A stretch of DNA of 64,000 nucleotides from Fulvia fulva (Eukaryota; Ascomycota; Dothideomycetes; Mycosphaerellales; Mycosphaerellaceae), in NCBI RefSeq assembly GCF_020509005.1, contig NC_063013.1, positions 1,302,001 to 1,366,000 of the forward strand. The letters run 5' to 3'. Made by a program: the position numbers and the translations under genes. Below the pieces are notes generated by a model that saw only the letters and a list, made by a program, of their open reading frames with translations, was not told the origin of the DNA and ran no database searches. This document shows, piece by piece, positions 31,500 through 42,800 of this stretch; position 1 is the stretch's first letter; every line of letters starts with the position of its first letter.

Positions 31500-32680
31500 C
31501 TACCTCTTGCGCAGCCACCACATCAACGAAACAGTCGCCGCGGCTACTAGCAGCCCAGTCCCAGCTCTTGCAAGCCAGCTGCCGTGCTCGGACTCTGTCA
31601 ATGCGCGCGAGCTTCGTCTCTTGCCTTCTCTCGTGATCACCGGCTTCTGTCCATACACCACATGCAAGTCCATGACCTTCCTCAGACTATCATTCCGCAT
31701 ATCATTCTTGATCTCCACGATGAAGGCCTGTGTATCTTCGAGACTCCATCCAAGGGCTTTGGTGAACATGGTGGTTGTGAAACCTTCCATTCCTACTAGA
31801 GAGTCAGAACCCGGATCGTCATGTTGCGCTTACTAACCTTACCTGATATAGCAGAAAGCATTGTCCGCGCACCCAGATCCCGCTCTTTCGGATCCGATGG
31901 CCAAGTGCCCCATTTATGCGGGAAGACTTTCTCCTGCACATCACTCAGACCGGCTCTGGACTGGAATGTGGAGAGGTGTGGTCCGAGCTGGAGTTGTCGT
32001 CCTCTCTTTAGCGCTGCTTGCTCCATCAATCGGTTCCACCGAAAGAATGGAGGGAGCTCGTCGAGGTCGTCGGACATATGAACTGGCTCGCCATGTTCGT
32101 CGACCATGTACTGCCGACAGAGCGAGAACTCTTGATGCTCGACCCATCCACCTGGCGCCAAATGCCGCGTGATGTCCTCCATCATCTGATCCCAATCGCT
32201 AACGCAGCCGTGCACAAGCGACAGCCGTATCATATCAAAGTACTCCTCCGGATACGGCCACTCGGACTCCATATCTTGCGTGAACCACTCGACATTCGCC
32301 GGCTTGCTTTTTGGCTGGATGGGACTGACGTCCATGCCGATGATCATGGCGCTGGGGTAGTCTTCGGCCATTTGTATGCACCAGATGCCACTGCCGCAGC
32401 CCACGTCGAGGATTTTCAAGCCATCTTTCTTGGGGAGCGGTGCGTGGTGAAGCAGGCCGCCTTTGACTTGTGTCAGGATCCAGTGTTGCTCGTTCAGGCG
32501 TTGGATTTCGGGCTCGTCGTTGGGCATGTAGTAGTGTCCGAGTTCGGTCGAGGCATAGCGGCGGCCGTTCGCGTAGGTCCAGTTGTATGCTGAGTCTGTC
32601 TGTTCTTTCGGGTCGGTTTCGAGTGCGGCGATGTCCACGAAGCTGCTGTCCAATGGCTCAGATGCTGTGCCACCTTCCAT
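31500..32680 (-). CDS. LaeA-like SAM methyltransferase with C-terminal membrane anchor, two exons
   Basis: Model: exons 31843-32680 and 31500-31795 with a 47-nt intron (GTAAGG donor), 377 residues. The class I SAM-binding motif ILDVGCGSGIW lies near residue 90, followed by an acidic GMDVS strand end, an NVEWFTQDME block, a DMIRLSLVHG stretch and LAPGGWVEHQE. These are typical of fungal LaeA/Llm-type methyltransferases, many of which influence secondary metabolism; the substrate is unknown. The spliced second exon restores the family's GME.FT...LGWS...VQxF element. Unlike LaeA itself, the last ~25 residues form a hydrophobic segment (LARAGTGLLVAAATVSLMWW) ended by RKR, which looks like a tail anchor. 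The start Met has no alternative close by. Confidence 0.85.
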
Positions 32681-33493
32681 GGGGGGCCGTGGCTGCAGGT
32701 ACTGCCAGCTATCGAGGAAGTGCCGGAAATCTGCTTGTCAATGTTCCTCACGTCTGCTGCTGAAACCCCGCTCGTATCTGAATTGTGAAGAATGGAATCT
32801 CGACAAACGTCTTCCACCCGCCAGCAAGCTGCATACTCGCACACACGGCTTGATCAAGGCCACTCCGACTGCCAGCAGCTGCTGTCGTTGATTCACCGCT
32901 CGGCGCGGAAGTTCCACTCGCAGTCGCAGTAGTGGTCAGACGGCGCGATGGGCTGGCCAATAGCTCGCATATCGATTGCATATGCAATGCACAGTACAGC
33001 TCCCGACATGCTTGGCGGCTGCTGGTAGAGAAGTGCCAGCTGTCGAGGTCGGTCAAGTGCTAGTGGAGCAACGTACAAACAAGCAAACATGAAGAGACAG
33101 TGGTCGTGTCGAAGGTGGCGCAACGGTCGCGGTCTACTGTATCACGTGAGATACTCTCCGACTCATGAGACCACGTTCCGCATCAGACGCTCGAATCACA
33201 AGTCATGCTCCTACTCACAAACCGATCTTCTCGCCTGTGAATGTGACCCGGGTTGTCAAGGCTGATTGCGCTTCGACGAGGGCAATGGACGCCGAGCGCC
33301 TGGTTGCAAGCTTCCATGTTGTAACAAACAAACTGTAGGTTCGGTTCCCTTCCTTTCATTACTTAAGTCCCGCCAGTGTCTCTTTGTGCGGAAGGGCATC
33401 AATATAGAAGAAAGACACCACATCGCTCGACAGACCTTCTACCAGGAGCCGACGATACGACAACTCCAGATCGGCCCACAAAACCTCGATAAA
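32681..33493. other. Divergent intergenic region, no gene seen
   Basis: Promoters of the methyltransferase (minus) and of the hypothetical gene at 33494 (plus). The open frame upstream of 33494 is in frame with that gene, but composition changes at the chosen Met. Confidence 0.4.
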
Positions 33494-34045
33494 ATGGCTT
33501 CAACAGCCAACACCCCGAGCAACACACCCTCCCCAAACCCCTTCGAGTCCCGTCAAGCACACGAAGCGAACCTCTCAGGCACAACACTCTTCGACTACGT
33601 CCGCGCCCGCTTCTGCGAAGGCATCGTAACGCTCGACAGCGTCCTGAGCTTCATGGCGTTGGGGCATTGCCGACCTGGCAGCATAGCGCAGCGCCAAGAC
33701 ATCGACGGTCTTCTCGACAACCTCATCGCGATGGCTCGCTGGCTTGTGAATTTCCTGCAAACAGCTACTGCATGTTTTCACGATTCACCCTGGACGAGGT
33801 CTGCGATCGTCGGGCTGCGGATGGAGCTGCATCAGTACTCGCACAAGGTGATGCAGATTTCGAGTATTATGCAGAGTGTCAAGACGTTTCGTTCTGAGGG
33901 CGATAAGGCAGGGGTGAAGCCGGATGAGGCAAGGGTTGTTGATGTCAGGCCGAAGAAGAAGGTGCTGGAATTGGAGATGTTTCCGCCACTGGGGATTAGG
34001 CCGGAAGATATCAGACTACCGGACGACGCATCTGGAGAGGTGTAA
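33494..34045 (+). CDS. Hypothetical protein, 183 aa
   Basis: Single-exon frame; I chose the Met at 33494 because the 76 residues before it look like a translated leader. The N-terminal ~30 residues are Asn/Thr/Pro/Ser-rich. The middle is helical (VRARFCEGIVTLDSVLSFM, a LLDNLIAMARWLVNFL helix, and HQYSHKVMQISSIM). The C-terminus is charged with a FPPLGIRPEDIRLPDD end. No family recognised and no signal peptide. The stop lies only five bases before the stop of the lamA-like gene on the other strand, so the two 3' regions must overlap. Confidence 0.6.
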   Translation: MASTANTPSNTPSPNPFESRQAHEANLSGTTLFDYVRARFCEGIVTLDSVLSFMALGHCRPGSIAQRQDIDGLLDNLIAMARWLVNFLQTATACFHDSPWTRSAIVGLRMELHQYSHKVMQISSIMQSVKTFRSEGDKAGVKPDEARVVDVRPKKKVLELEMFPPLGIRPEDIRLPDDASGEV

Positions 34046-34050
34046 AGCGG

Positions 34051-37000
34051 TCAATACGGAGCGACCAGCAATGCTACATGTGTCGACTCATAATTACAGT
34101 ATAGCCTTTGATTTCCGACAGGCTCATGCTGCTGATACACGCAGCAACGCGATCTTTCCTCCTGCCTGCGGTTTGGATTAGTCTGTGCATACAATATACA
34201 ACACTTTGGAGGACGACGAACCTTGATTGTATCTCCAGGCTCTACCAACACTTTTTCGACTCTCGCGGAAGAAACTAGGCTCTCCGATGCATTTACACTG
34301 ATCTCTAGCTTCATAGCCTCGAGGATAGAAACCAATTGCTTGGCTTTGACCTCGTCGCCTTCTTTGACCTCCACCTTCCACACCTAAGAATTGAGTTAGC
34401 GCGATGGAACATCCACACAGGTATCAGGATGCTTACATTGGCATCAACAGGAGCCTCGACTGCGACAATCTCTGGATCCTGCAAAAGCGACTCAACAGTA
34501 CTCTCGTCGGGCTTGTTCTTCAACTTGTCCGCACGCCACTTCTCTAGGGATTCTTTCTCCGCCTCGATCATCTTCTGCTGCACCTGCCGCTGCTTGGCTC
34601 GAATGTCGCGCACTTCGGCTTCAGTCTCCGCGAGCAGCTTGTTGTGCTCAGCCATATCGAATTCGTCCGCATGCCACTCGAACTGATATTGGCCGGATCT
34701 GAAGAGACCCAACAAGCGCTTGAACTCTTCATCACTGACCTCGTAAAAGGTCAGGATGTCAAAGTCCTGGAACAACCAAGGACGTTCTGGAGAGAAGCCA
34801 GCCTTGAAGCCGTAGTAGTCGAAGCATGGAATCGTGCGTCCGAGCCTGAGGAGCCGAAGTTAGCAAGCGCATCACCTTTATTTCCATCCGCGTCCTTACA
34901 TCTGATAACCGCCTGGCGAGTCAACAGGATATATACTAGCACAGGATCCTCCCCAGCCTAAAGAAACAAGATCATTAGCCATGCTCGATGCTTAGTACCC
35001 TCAGTAACGTACCAAATGTCCCCTCCGGAGTGAAGACTCGGGAAGGATTAGCTTTCGGACACGCCATGCGATGCCTCGGATCCACAGGCAACGAGACTGT
35101 ATTCCCGCAGAAGAACCCTACAACAACGGCCATAAGATCACCATTAAGCATGTTGTGTTTCAGCTGCTCAGCGGTGAAGGCATTGTTCTTCGCCACGAAG
35201 TCCAGGTTGTCCGGCAGATAGGGCGCCTGCGGCCTCTGCGTCTCCATATAGCGCTTCGTCGCCTCAAATTGCTCCTGACTCTCGAACGTCAGCGGGAGCC
35301 TGAAGCGACGGCACGGCACCTTCGCCATGCTCAGGTCACCGATCTGTTCTTCGAGAGTTTGTAGGTGCTTGATGAGGTGATCGCGAGGGACTTTGGCGCC
35401 ATCGTAGCAGAGCGTGATGCTGGTGCAGCAGCCGACTGTGGTCACGAGATTGTCTTTCCACCAGGCTGGTGCGTCTGGCGAGTGTAAGGCTTTCTCTAAG
35501 GCGGTGACTCGACAGCGGTAATTGAGGTCGAATTGCTCGTTGCCATAATCTACGAGGATGTAGTCGTCACCTGCCTGACGATAGCGGACTTGTGGGCTGG
35601 TTGAGGTTGCTGGGCGTTCCCAGAGGACTGCTGCTTGATATTGGCCAGAAAGTTGGAAGCCCGGCTCAAATTTAGGCACGTCTTCAAAGTGCCCCTTGGA
35701 GATGGCGTCTTCAATACCGTCAATGTAGTTGGCCTGATGTTGCCGTAGCTGAAGCGCCTCATTCAATGTCACACGTTTGTAGCGCAACGTATCACCAGAC
35801 TTCAGCTGTCCCATCTTCCAGTAATCTGCTCGAACGATTGTGGCCGAGCTTGCAAAGCCACCAAAGTTGGGTGCGTCCATGGCAAAGATGCAGCCTTCGT
35901 CTCCTGTCCAGTTCAAACTCCCCACAGAATAACCATACTCGACTAGGTTCGAAGGATGAGATCCTCCCTCTCCGCCATCAGATCGGGCCCACTTTGGCTC
36001 AGGGCCTACAAGCCGTATGGCGCTTCGACTTGCATTATGTGAGACTTTCCAGTCAGTGCTGTACAGCATCTCGATATCTTCCGGAGTCAGATAGCCCTCC
36101 TCATGAGGTCCAGGCAGAGCTATCAGTTCCCAATGATTCGAATACGCCGGACGTAGGCTGTCGGGAATGCTCGGGTGACCCTCAAGGTGCTTTGGCGAAG
36201 ATGTGGACAAGCCTAACTGGTCTCCCGGCGCCAGCTGCCTTCCTTGGTACCCACCGATTGCAACGATCGGCGAGGTTGATTTGCTGGCAAAGTAATCGGA
36301 CACTGGGGGAAAGCCGCCATAGACTGCAAGGTAGCTACGGCAACCGCCGCCTGTTGTGCGTCCTATGGTGAGCTTTTGACCTGGCTTGATGTGCTTTCTG
36401 TGCCACATGGGAAATGGATCGTTGTCAAGCGTGGCTTCGATGGGCGCTCCGGTCAGTGCGACTACGGCTGAGCCTTTGAAGATCAGTTCAGGACCAGATA
36501 ATGTAATCTCAAGCCCTTCTCGAGCTCGGTCATTTCCGACGAGCAAGTTGGCGATTGAGAGTGCCACAGGATCCATGGCACCGCTTCTTGGGCTGTGATA
36601 TTGCCACACGATCAGCTCAATAGTCATGATTACGACGGGAAAGTTCACTCACATCCCTTTACCAACAGAGGGCCTGCCGACCAAGTCCTGCACCAGAGTA
36701 TATGCCCCTGCTGACACAACGTCAATGACATTCGGAGTGTAGTCGAAAGTCTTGAGGAAGGACGTGATCGTTCGACCTGATTGATAGTTCTCGTCTTGCA
36801 TTATGGCGGCTAGGAAGTCCAGATTGTTCGGCGGACCTGAGACCTTTGACCGTGAAAGCAGCAGATTCATGCCTTTGATAGCAGCATCGCGAGTCTTTGC
36901 ATGGTTGATGACCTGGACAAAAGTTAGCTCATCTATTCAGGTTGCACGCAGTCTAAAGTCGCTTCACCTTTGCGATCAAGGGATCATAGTTGGGAGAGAT

Positions 37001-38224
37001 TCTCAGACCTGTCCGGACCCAGCTGTCAATTCGACTGTTTTGGAGCTCTTCCCAATGAACTTCGGTCAATAGACCTGGCGAAGGAGCATAGTCGCGAAGC
37101 ACATTCTCAGCGTACACTCTTGCTTCAATGGCAGCGCCAAACGGACCGGACCTCTGCAAAGACGTCAGGTACTCAGCCGTCAACCCTCCTTTGCCTGCCA
37201 GTTGCGCATCGGCTTGCTTGAGCATCAGTTCCACCAAATCAACATGGTAGCATAGCTCGGTGATAGGGTGTTCGACCTGCAGCCGGGTGTTCATTTCGAG
37301 GAAGAAGAAGTCGGCGGTCTTGTCGTCCACGAGGAATTCCACAGTCCCGGCTGAAGCATATTGTATCGTCTCCGCCAATGCTACTGCGGCCTTGCACAGC
37401 TTCTCTCGTAATTCGGGATGTTGCGTGACGAACGGACTTGGGCACTCCTCTATCACCTTCTGGTGTCTGCGCTGGATCGAGCACTCGCGCTCTCCGAAAC
37501 TGATGACTTGACCTTGTCCGTTGCCAAAGACTTGGACTTCGATATGGTGGCTCTCAGGGTAGTACTTCTCGATGAAGACTCCGCTGTCCTTGAAGAGAGC
37601 TTCTCCTCGCGATTTTGCTGTAGCAAAGCCATCTCTGACCTCGCTGGCGTTCTTGCAGGTGATAAGTCCACTACCGCCACCGCCTGCCGTAATTTTCAGC
37701 ATGACAGGGAATCCAATAGCTTCGCTCTCCCTCAGTGCATCATCGGCAGTCTCTACTAGGCCAGCGGTCCCGGGAACGATTGGCACGCCGCTCTCTTTGG
37801 CAAGATCACGAGCGATGTGTTTGATGCCGAACGCTCGGATGGCTACTGGACCTGGACCAACCCACACCATTCCAGCATCCGTCACGGACTTGGCAAAGGC
37901 AGCATTCTCTGACAAGAAGCCATATCCGGGAATAATGGCATCGCACGAATGTGCTTTGGCGATAGAAATGATTTGATCACCATCTGTATAGCTTTTGTCG
38001 TCTGACAGAAGCACAGCTTCATCGGCATTGGCGACGTGAAGTGACGCTGCGTCGGGCGATGTGTAGATGGCGACAGTGTGGATGCCGAGTTGCTTTGCAG
38101 TCTTGCATATTCGAACAGCGCTGTGGAAGTCGCGTCAGCACAAGTTTTCGCGTCGGCCTGCACACGAGAATAACACGAACATTTCGCCGCGGTTGGCGAT
38201 TAGCAAGCGCCTGATAGCCTCCAT
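34051..38224 (-). CDS. lamA: LamA-like biotin carboxylase - PxpC - PxpB - biotin carrier fusion, seven exons
   Basis: Exons: 38181-38224, 36968-38120, 36653-36912, 35013-36592, 34900-34957, 34437-34845 and 34051-34383, 1278 residues; every join keeps phase. Order: biotin carboxylase (RRLLIANRGEIAVRI start, GGGGSG loop, MNTRLQVEHP) to about 460; KipA/PxpC (PRSGAMD near 487, ANLLVGND); KipI/PxpB (about 800-1010, with a NPSRVFTPEGTFGWGGSC end); a helical Glu/Lys-rich linker; biotinyl domain with EAMKLE, Lys1193 the expected biotin site. The same order occurs in the urea carboxylase half of DUR1,2, but no amidase (allophanate hydrolase) domain is attached or nearby. The divergent neighbour is LamB/YcsF (PxpA). 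As I recall, A. nidulans lamA/lamB are divergent and needed for 2-pyrrolidinone use. I infer a cytosolic ATP- and biotin-dependent lactam-opening enzyme acting with LamB. The final intron/exon end is uncertain: a GTTCGT donor after GDTIK may give another C-terminus. Confidence 0.9.
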
Positions 38225-38528
38225 CTTCTGCAGTCTCTTCGTGCAACATGCGTGATTCACGTATCAACGGCGCTGTCCACGCTCTTGTAGCTCGCAACAT
38301 TACCTTTGCTGTAGATCCTTCATCCCGGCGCGGCAGATGATGCTCCGCTGATAAACCCCCCTCCTCAAATGAGGGGCGGATGTTACCTTCGATGAGCTCA
38401 GATAGGCAGCTCTACGCTGTACCGCCCAGCACCAGGTCTATCATACTGCAAGGCAGGTCATTTTTGTCTGTGGCATCTCACTCTCGACTGCAGCCTCCTT
38501 CTTTCCGTGCTTGTTAGAATCAACGAAC
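38225..38528. promoter_or_regulatory. Bidirectional promoter of the lamA/lamB-like pair
   Basis: 304 bases between the two start codons. Two HGATAR motifs (TGATAA 38349-38354, AGATAG 38400-38405) suit a GATA nitrogen regulator such as AreA. Between them lies a dyad CCTCA-AA-TGAGG (38363-38374), flanked by CCCC and GGGG. That also makes two stress-element-like CCCCT/AGGGG cores. An ATG at 38247-38249 on the minus strand opens a frame out of phase with lamA and overlaps its start. No CCAAT box was seen. Confidence 0.55.
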
Positions 38529-39595
38529 ATGCCTCCGCTCAACAAAAAAGTGGTAGGTCAAAGAAGCCTCTCAGAGACTTTACGGCACTGACTGACCTGC
38601 CCAGCACATCAATGTATGTTCCAAGACCTCACCGGACTGGACATTTGTCCCGCAGTAAAAGTTCGAAGATGAGCCTCGCTCACACCATCCCTCAACAGGT
38701 CGACCTAGGCGAAGGCTACGGCAACTTCAAATGCGGTCCAGACGAAGACCTAATCCCCATGATCGACCATGCCAACGTCCGTCACTCCCTCCCTCAAACC
38801 TCACCAACATCCTGACCTAACCCATCCCAAGATAGCCTGCGGCTTCCACGCCGGCGATCCTCTCATCATGCAGCAAACAGTCAAGCTCGTCAAGGCGCAC
38901 AACATCAAAGCCGGAGCACATCCCGGCCTCCCAGACATCCAAGGCTTCGGGAGACGAGAGATGAAGCTCACGCCAGAAGAGCTCACAGCAATGGTCCGCT
39001 ACCAGGTTGGAGCTCTGCAGGGTTTCCTTGATGCCGAAGGTGTGCCGCTTCATCATGTTAAGCCACATGGGGTGTTGTATGGGATGATGTACCGAGATGA
39101 AGAGGTTTGTCGTGCTGTGTATGAAGGCGTGCCGAAAGGGGTGCGCGTGTTCGGTCTTGCTGGGTTGGTGTTTCACCCTTCAGTCTGTTGTCAGAGTCAT
39201 GCTGACAGGTATCGATCAGGACCTTCCACGAGAAAGTCGCCAAAGAATTGGGTCTCCCTTTCACCGCAGAGCTGTAAGTCGTGCAGTATGTGTGAACCAA
39301 CGCGGGTACTCTCCTGATATTGCGTAGGTATGGCGACGTCAAGTACAGCAAAGACGGTCGATTGGTTATTGATCGTAAGAAGAAAGCATGGACGAAGGAG
39401 GAGACTGAGAACCACATCTCCAGCCAAGTCCGGAACTCGAGCGTCACTGCCGTGACAGGGGAAGATGTTGAACTTCCAGTGAATGCGCACGACCAAATCT
39501 CGCTTTGCTGTCATAGCGACAGCCCAGGTGCGATCGAGATAGTGACAGCGGCGAGGCGCATCGTAGACGCCTTCAACAAGCAAATGGGGTACTAA
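38529..39595 (+). CDS. lamB: LamB/YcsF (PxpA-type) protein, six exons with a 9-nt microexon
   Basis: Exons: 38529-38552, 38605-38613, 38699-38776, 38832-39163, 39220-39273 and 39328-39595, 254 residues, the usual length of the family. Splicing gives the N-terminus MPPLNKKVHINVDLGEGYG, matching the family's strand-DxGEGxG start. Later landmarks are HANIACGFHAGDP, GAHPGLPD, KPHG and, near the end, HSDSPGA. Bacterial homologues (PxpA) form ATP-dependent 5-oxoprolinase with PxpB and PxpC, both fused in the divergent neighbour. The fungal namesake lamB is needed for lactam use. The 9-nt exon (codons for HIN) has good signals on both sides (CTGAC branch upstream, GTATGT donor downstream). If it is skipped, translation could start at ATG 38669, but then the conserved first strand is lost. 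Confidence 0.9.
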
Positions 39596-39802
39596 ACACA
39601 TTATTACACAGTCATGAATCTAGCTTCCTGCTATGTGAACGCCTGTTCGCTATGCTACTCTTTTGGTATCAGAACATGCCCTCTATGCATATGAGGTCAC
39701 CGGTCCTCCGTCCATGCACCAAGAGGCTTAGTACCCTGGGGTGCGTTCCTCGTTCAACGCTCACAACAGCATGTCGACGCCTTTACGGCCAGCAGCACTT
39801 AG

Positions 39803-42800
39803 TCACTGCGCGAGACGTCGAATCTCATTAACCTGCTTATTGAGGTGGGAGATGGTTCGAAGCGCGGGATCGTTGGGAGTGTTCTCCGAAATCGACATGT
39901 ATGCACCCTGGAGGCGCTGTGACAGCACGTCCATGATCTTAGGCGCGACATCCCTAATGTCTGCGTCTGTCATGTCGATGGAGCCCAGGACACGGCTGAG
40001 CCACTCAAGGCGGTCGCTGACAAGAGTGTCGAAGCTAGAAGTGATGGCCGCGGATACTGTCAACATGACGAGTGGCGGCACTGACTGCAGATAGCTTGGG
40101 TTGACGCGAACGAAGAGCTTGTCGAAAATCTCGGCCTGTCTGTCAGACGAGATCCACTATGATAACGTTAGCACTGTGTATTGACCGTCGCTGTCGTTTC
40201 ACTTACCTGGATAGTTGCCTCTTCGTATTTGCCATCAATCAGCTTCTGTGTCATGTCGGCGATTTCAGCGTCCTCGGCCTCCTTCTGTGGATCAGGCACG
40301 TCCGCAGACGGACTCGACTTGTGTGACTGAGCATCCGACTTGTTCTCGCGCTGCATCTTCAAAATCTGTTCCTGGAAGGCAGACTGGCTGGTAGCCATGT
40401 TCTGCATGGTCGTGGACAGACTACGCACAATGCTTGACAATTCTTCAATCTTCGCGTTGTCTTGTTGACGCTGCTTCTCGGCCGAGACTTGCTGTTGGGC
40501 CATGCGCTTCTCGAGATCAGAGATCATCTTCTGCGATGCCTGCGTGGCCATGTTTGGCAGGTGCTGTGCTAACATGGTGGAAACTTGCTGCTGTACCTTG
40601 GTAGCCACGGCGTTGGCAGTGATGTCACAAATGGTGCGATGCACGTCCTTGTCCTGCAGAGCCTTCTGGAGTGTGCCTGAGAGTGTCGACTTCATCGCAG
40701 CAGCGACACTTGTGTTCAGCTGCTGTGGCAATGATTCCGCAATCTTGCGGTCGACCACCTTACTGGTGACATCGGTCAGGGCGGGGATGACATCCTGCTC
40801 GATACGGGTGGCGATTATGTTGGTCAGACTTCTGTCCACGTTCTCGGTCAGAGCGGATTCAACCAGGCGTAGGAGTGCGTCCTGCTTAGCTGACGAGGCA
40901 GCATCGATGACGCGCTTGTCGGACTCAATGCGTTGGTACAGAGACCCGAACTGACGATCAAGCATCGACTGAAGCTCGGCCGGGTCGGCGTTCGCTGCAG
41001 CTGCAAGAGATGGTTGACTACCGCGAGGCGAAACGATCATCGTCTTAGCGGCTTCTGCAGCGTCTTCGATGGGTGGCTTGGCAGGAGACTTCGCACGCTG
41101 CGCTGTCTGAGAGTACGATTCCGGTGTAACGAGCGGTGGGTTGGCAGGGACTTGTGGCAAGGGTCTGTTCGGTGGCTCTGGCGATGCCATTCGAGGAAGG
41201 CCGTTCGGCGGTGGTGCTGGTGAGTGCACGCGCTCCTTCTTGATCTCTGACTTTGATGACGTCGGCTGCGGCTGCGGCTCTTTCTTGACGGACGCTGGCT
41301 TCGAAGTCGACTTGGGTGTGTTATCACCGTTGCTTGACTGCGTGGTCGAAACTGGTAGCTTGTGCGGTTGTTGAAGCTCGAGCACTTCGATAGCGCCCTC
41401 TTTCAGGCCATCCTTGCCATTGATGACCTTGCTCTGTGCATCCCAGCCGAGGTCCTCGCGCTTGATACTGATACCAACCACGCCCTTCGAGTGCATAGTG
41501 TACAATTCGAAGAGGGTCTCCTCGGCAGTGCCGCGTTCGCTGGCGTTCTCCACCGGCGTCCTCAGCATGTCAACGGACCTGAGTTGCCCAACCCTTGCAA
41601 AAGAGAACTCTCTAAGTCCACTCATAATGGCTGTGCTCTCAGGCTTTGGAAGACCCGGGTCGTTGCGAGACAACATGCTGATGTATTTGGCCTGCTCCAT
41701 TGACGGGATGTTGTACTTGGGCGCGCTGAGGTGAACAAAGTAGACGCTGTTTCTAGTAGGATGGCCGACAGCAACAATACCGGTCTTTGGGTGATAGCTG
41801 ATGCTGCAGATACCGTCACTGTCCTTCTCGTGCGGGAAGCGAATCTCTTGCACGGCTTTACCAAGACCAAGATCCCACAGTTGCAGGATGTGGTTTTGCT
41901 TGAAGCCGATGATCATGTAACGCAGAGCGGCACCCTTGGCGACTGGCCTCTCCTTGTCCAAGAACATGATGGACGAGACGGAAGGCTTCTCATCAGGCTT
42001 GCTGCCAGAAGCCGCCGCGTTCATTGTCCACAAGGGTTCTTTGAGCTCAATCCCGCCGCGCTTGTCCTCTGTCGTACTGGTAGCGCGTGCTGTCAGGTCG
42101 CGGATGTCCCAAAACTTGAATCGCCCGTTCTTATCGAGGCTGACAATGACGGAATCATCCTCACTGAAGCAGAAGTCCTTGCCCGCTTTCCCTGTGTTGA
42201 TCTTGGGGCAATGGTCGTTGAAGAACTTCTCGCTGTCAACCTTGCGGTCCTTGGAAGCATATACTTGATCCTTGGCCGCATCTGGAGACACAATGTAGAT
42301 CTGCTTGCCTCGGGCAACAGCGAAGTAGTCTGGATGACGTGAGCTCATCTTGGCTCGAGTCTTCACCGGCGAGCCCGAGGTGTTTTCTTCTGCTGTGTGG
42401 ACGGGTGGGAGAACAAAGCCCTGGCCTTCAACGTCGTCGTCGGCGAACAGATCACCACGAGTCTTGCCGAGCGTGGTCCAGAATACAGATCCGTTGACGC
42501 CTGTTCCGAGCACATTCTCGACGTCGCTGCCACTTGTTGGAGATGAGCACAGCTGTACGTGGAAGATGCGCTCGCCACTCGAGCGGAAGACCTGCTTGTG
42601 ATCGCCAGTATCCTGTCGAATGATGCGGAAACCGCCGTTGTCCTTCTTCGTCGCGACCTGAGCATACACTATATGCGTCTGGCTGGCGGTGACGAGGCAG
42701 CGGTCGATTTGATCAAATTCCTTCTTCAGCTGGGCGATGACCATAAAGTTGTCCTGGCGTACTGATCGCGCTGGCTTGGCAGCCTTGATTTGCAGCGAGA

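Noticed and set aside
33266..33493. Longer start of the hypothetical gene at 33494
   Set aside because: The extension looks like a translated leader and changes composition sharply at the chosen Met.
34051..38224. Annotation as urea amidolyase (DUR1,2) or true urea carboxylase
   Set aside because: No amidase/allophanate hydrolase domain is attached or nearby, and the partner is LamB/YcsF; lamA fits better.
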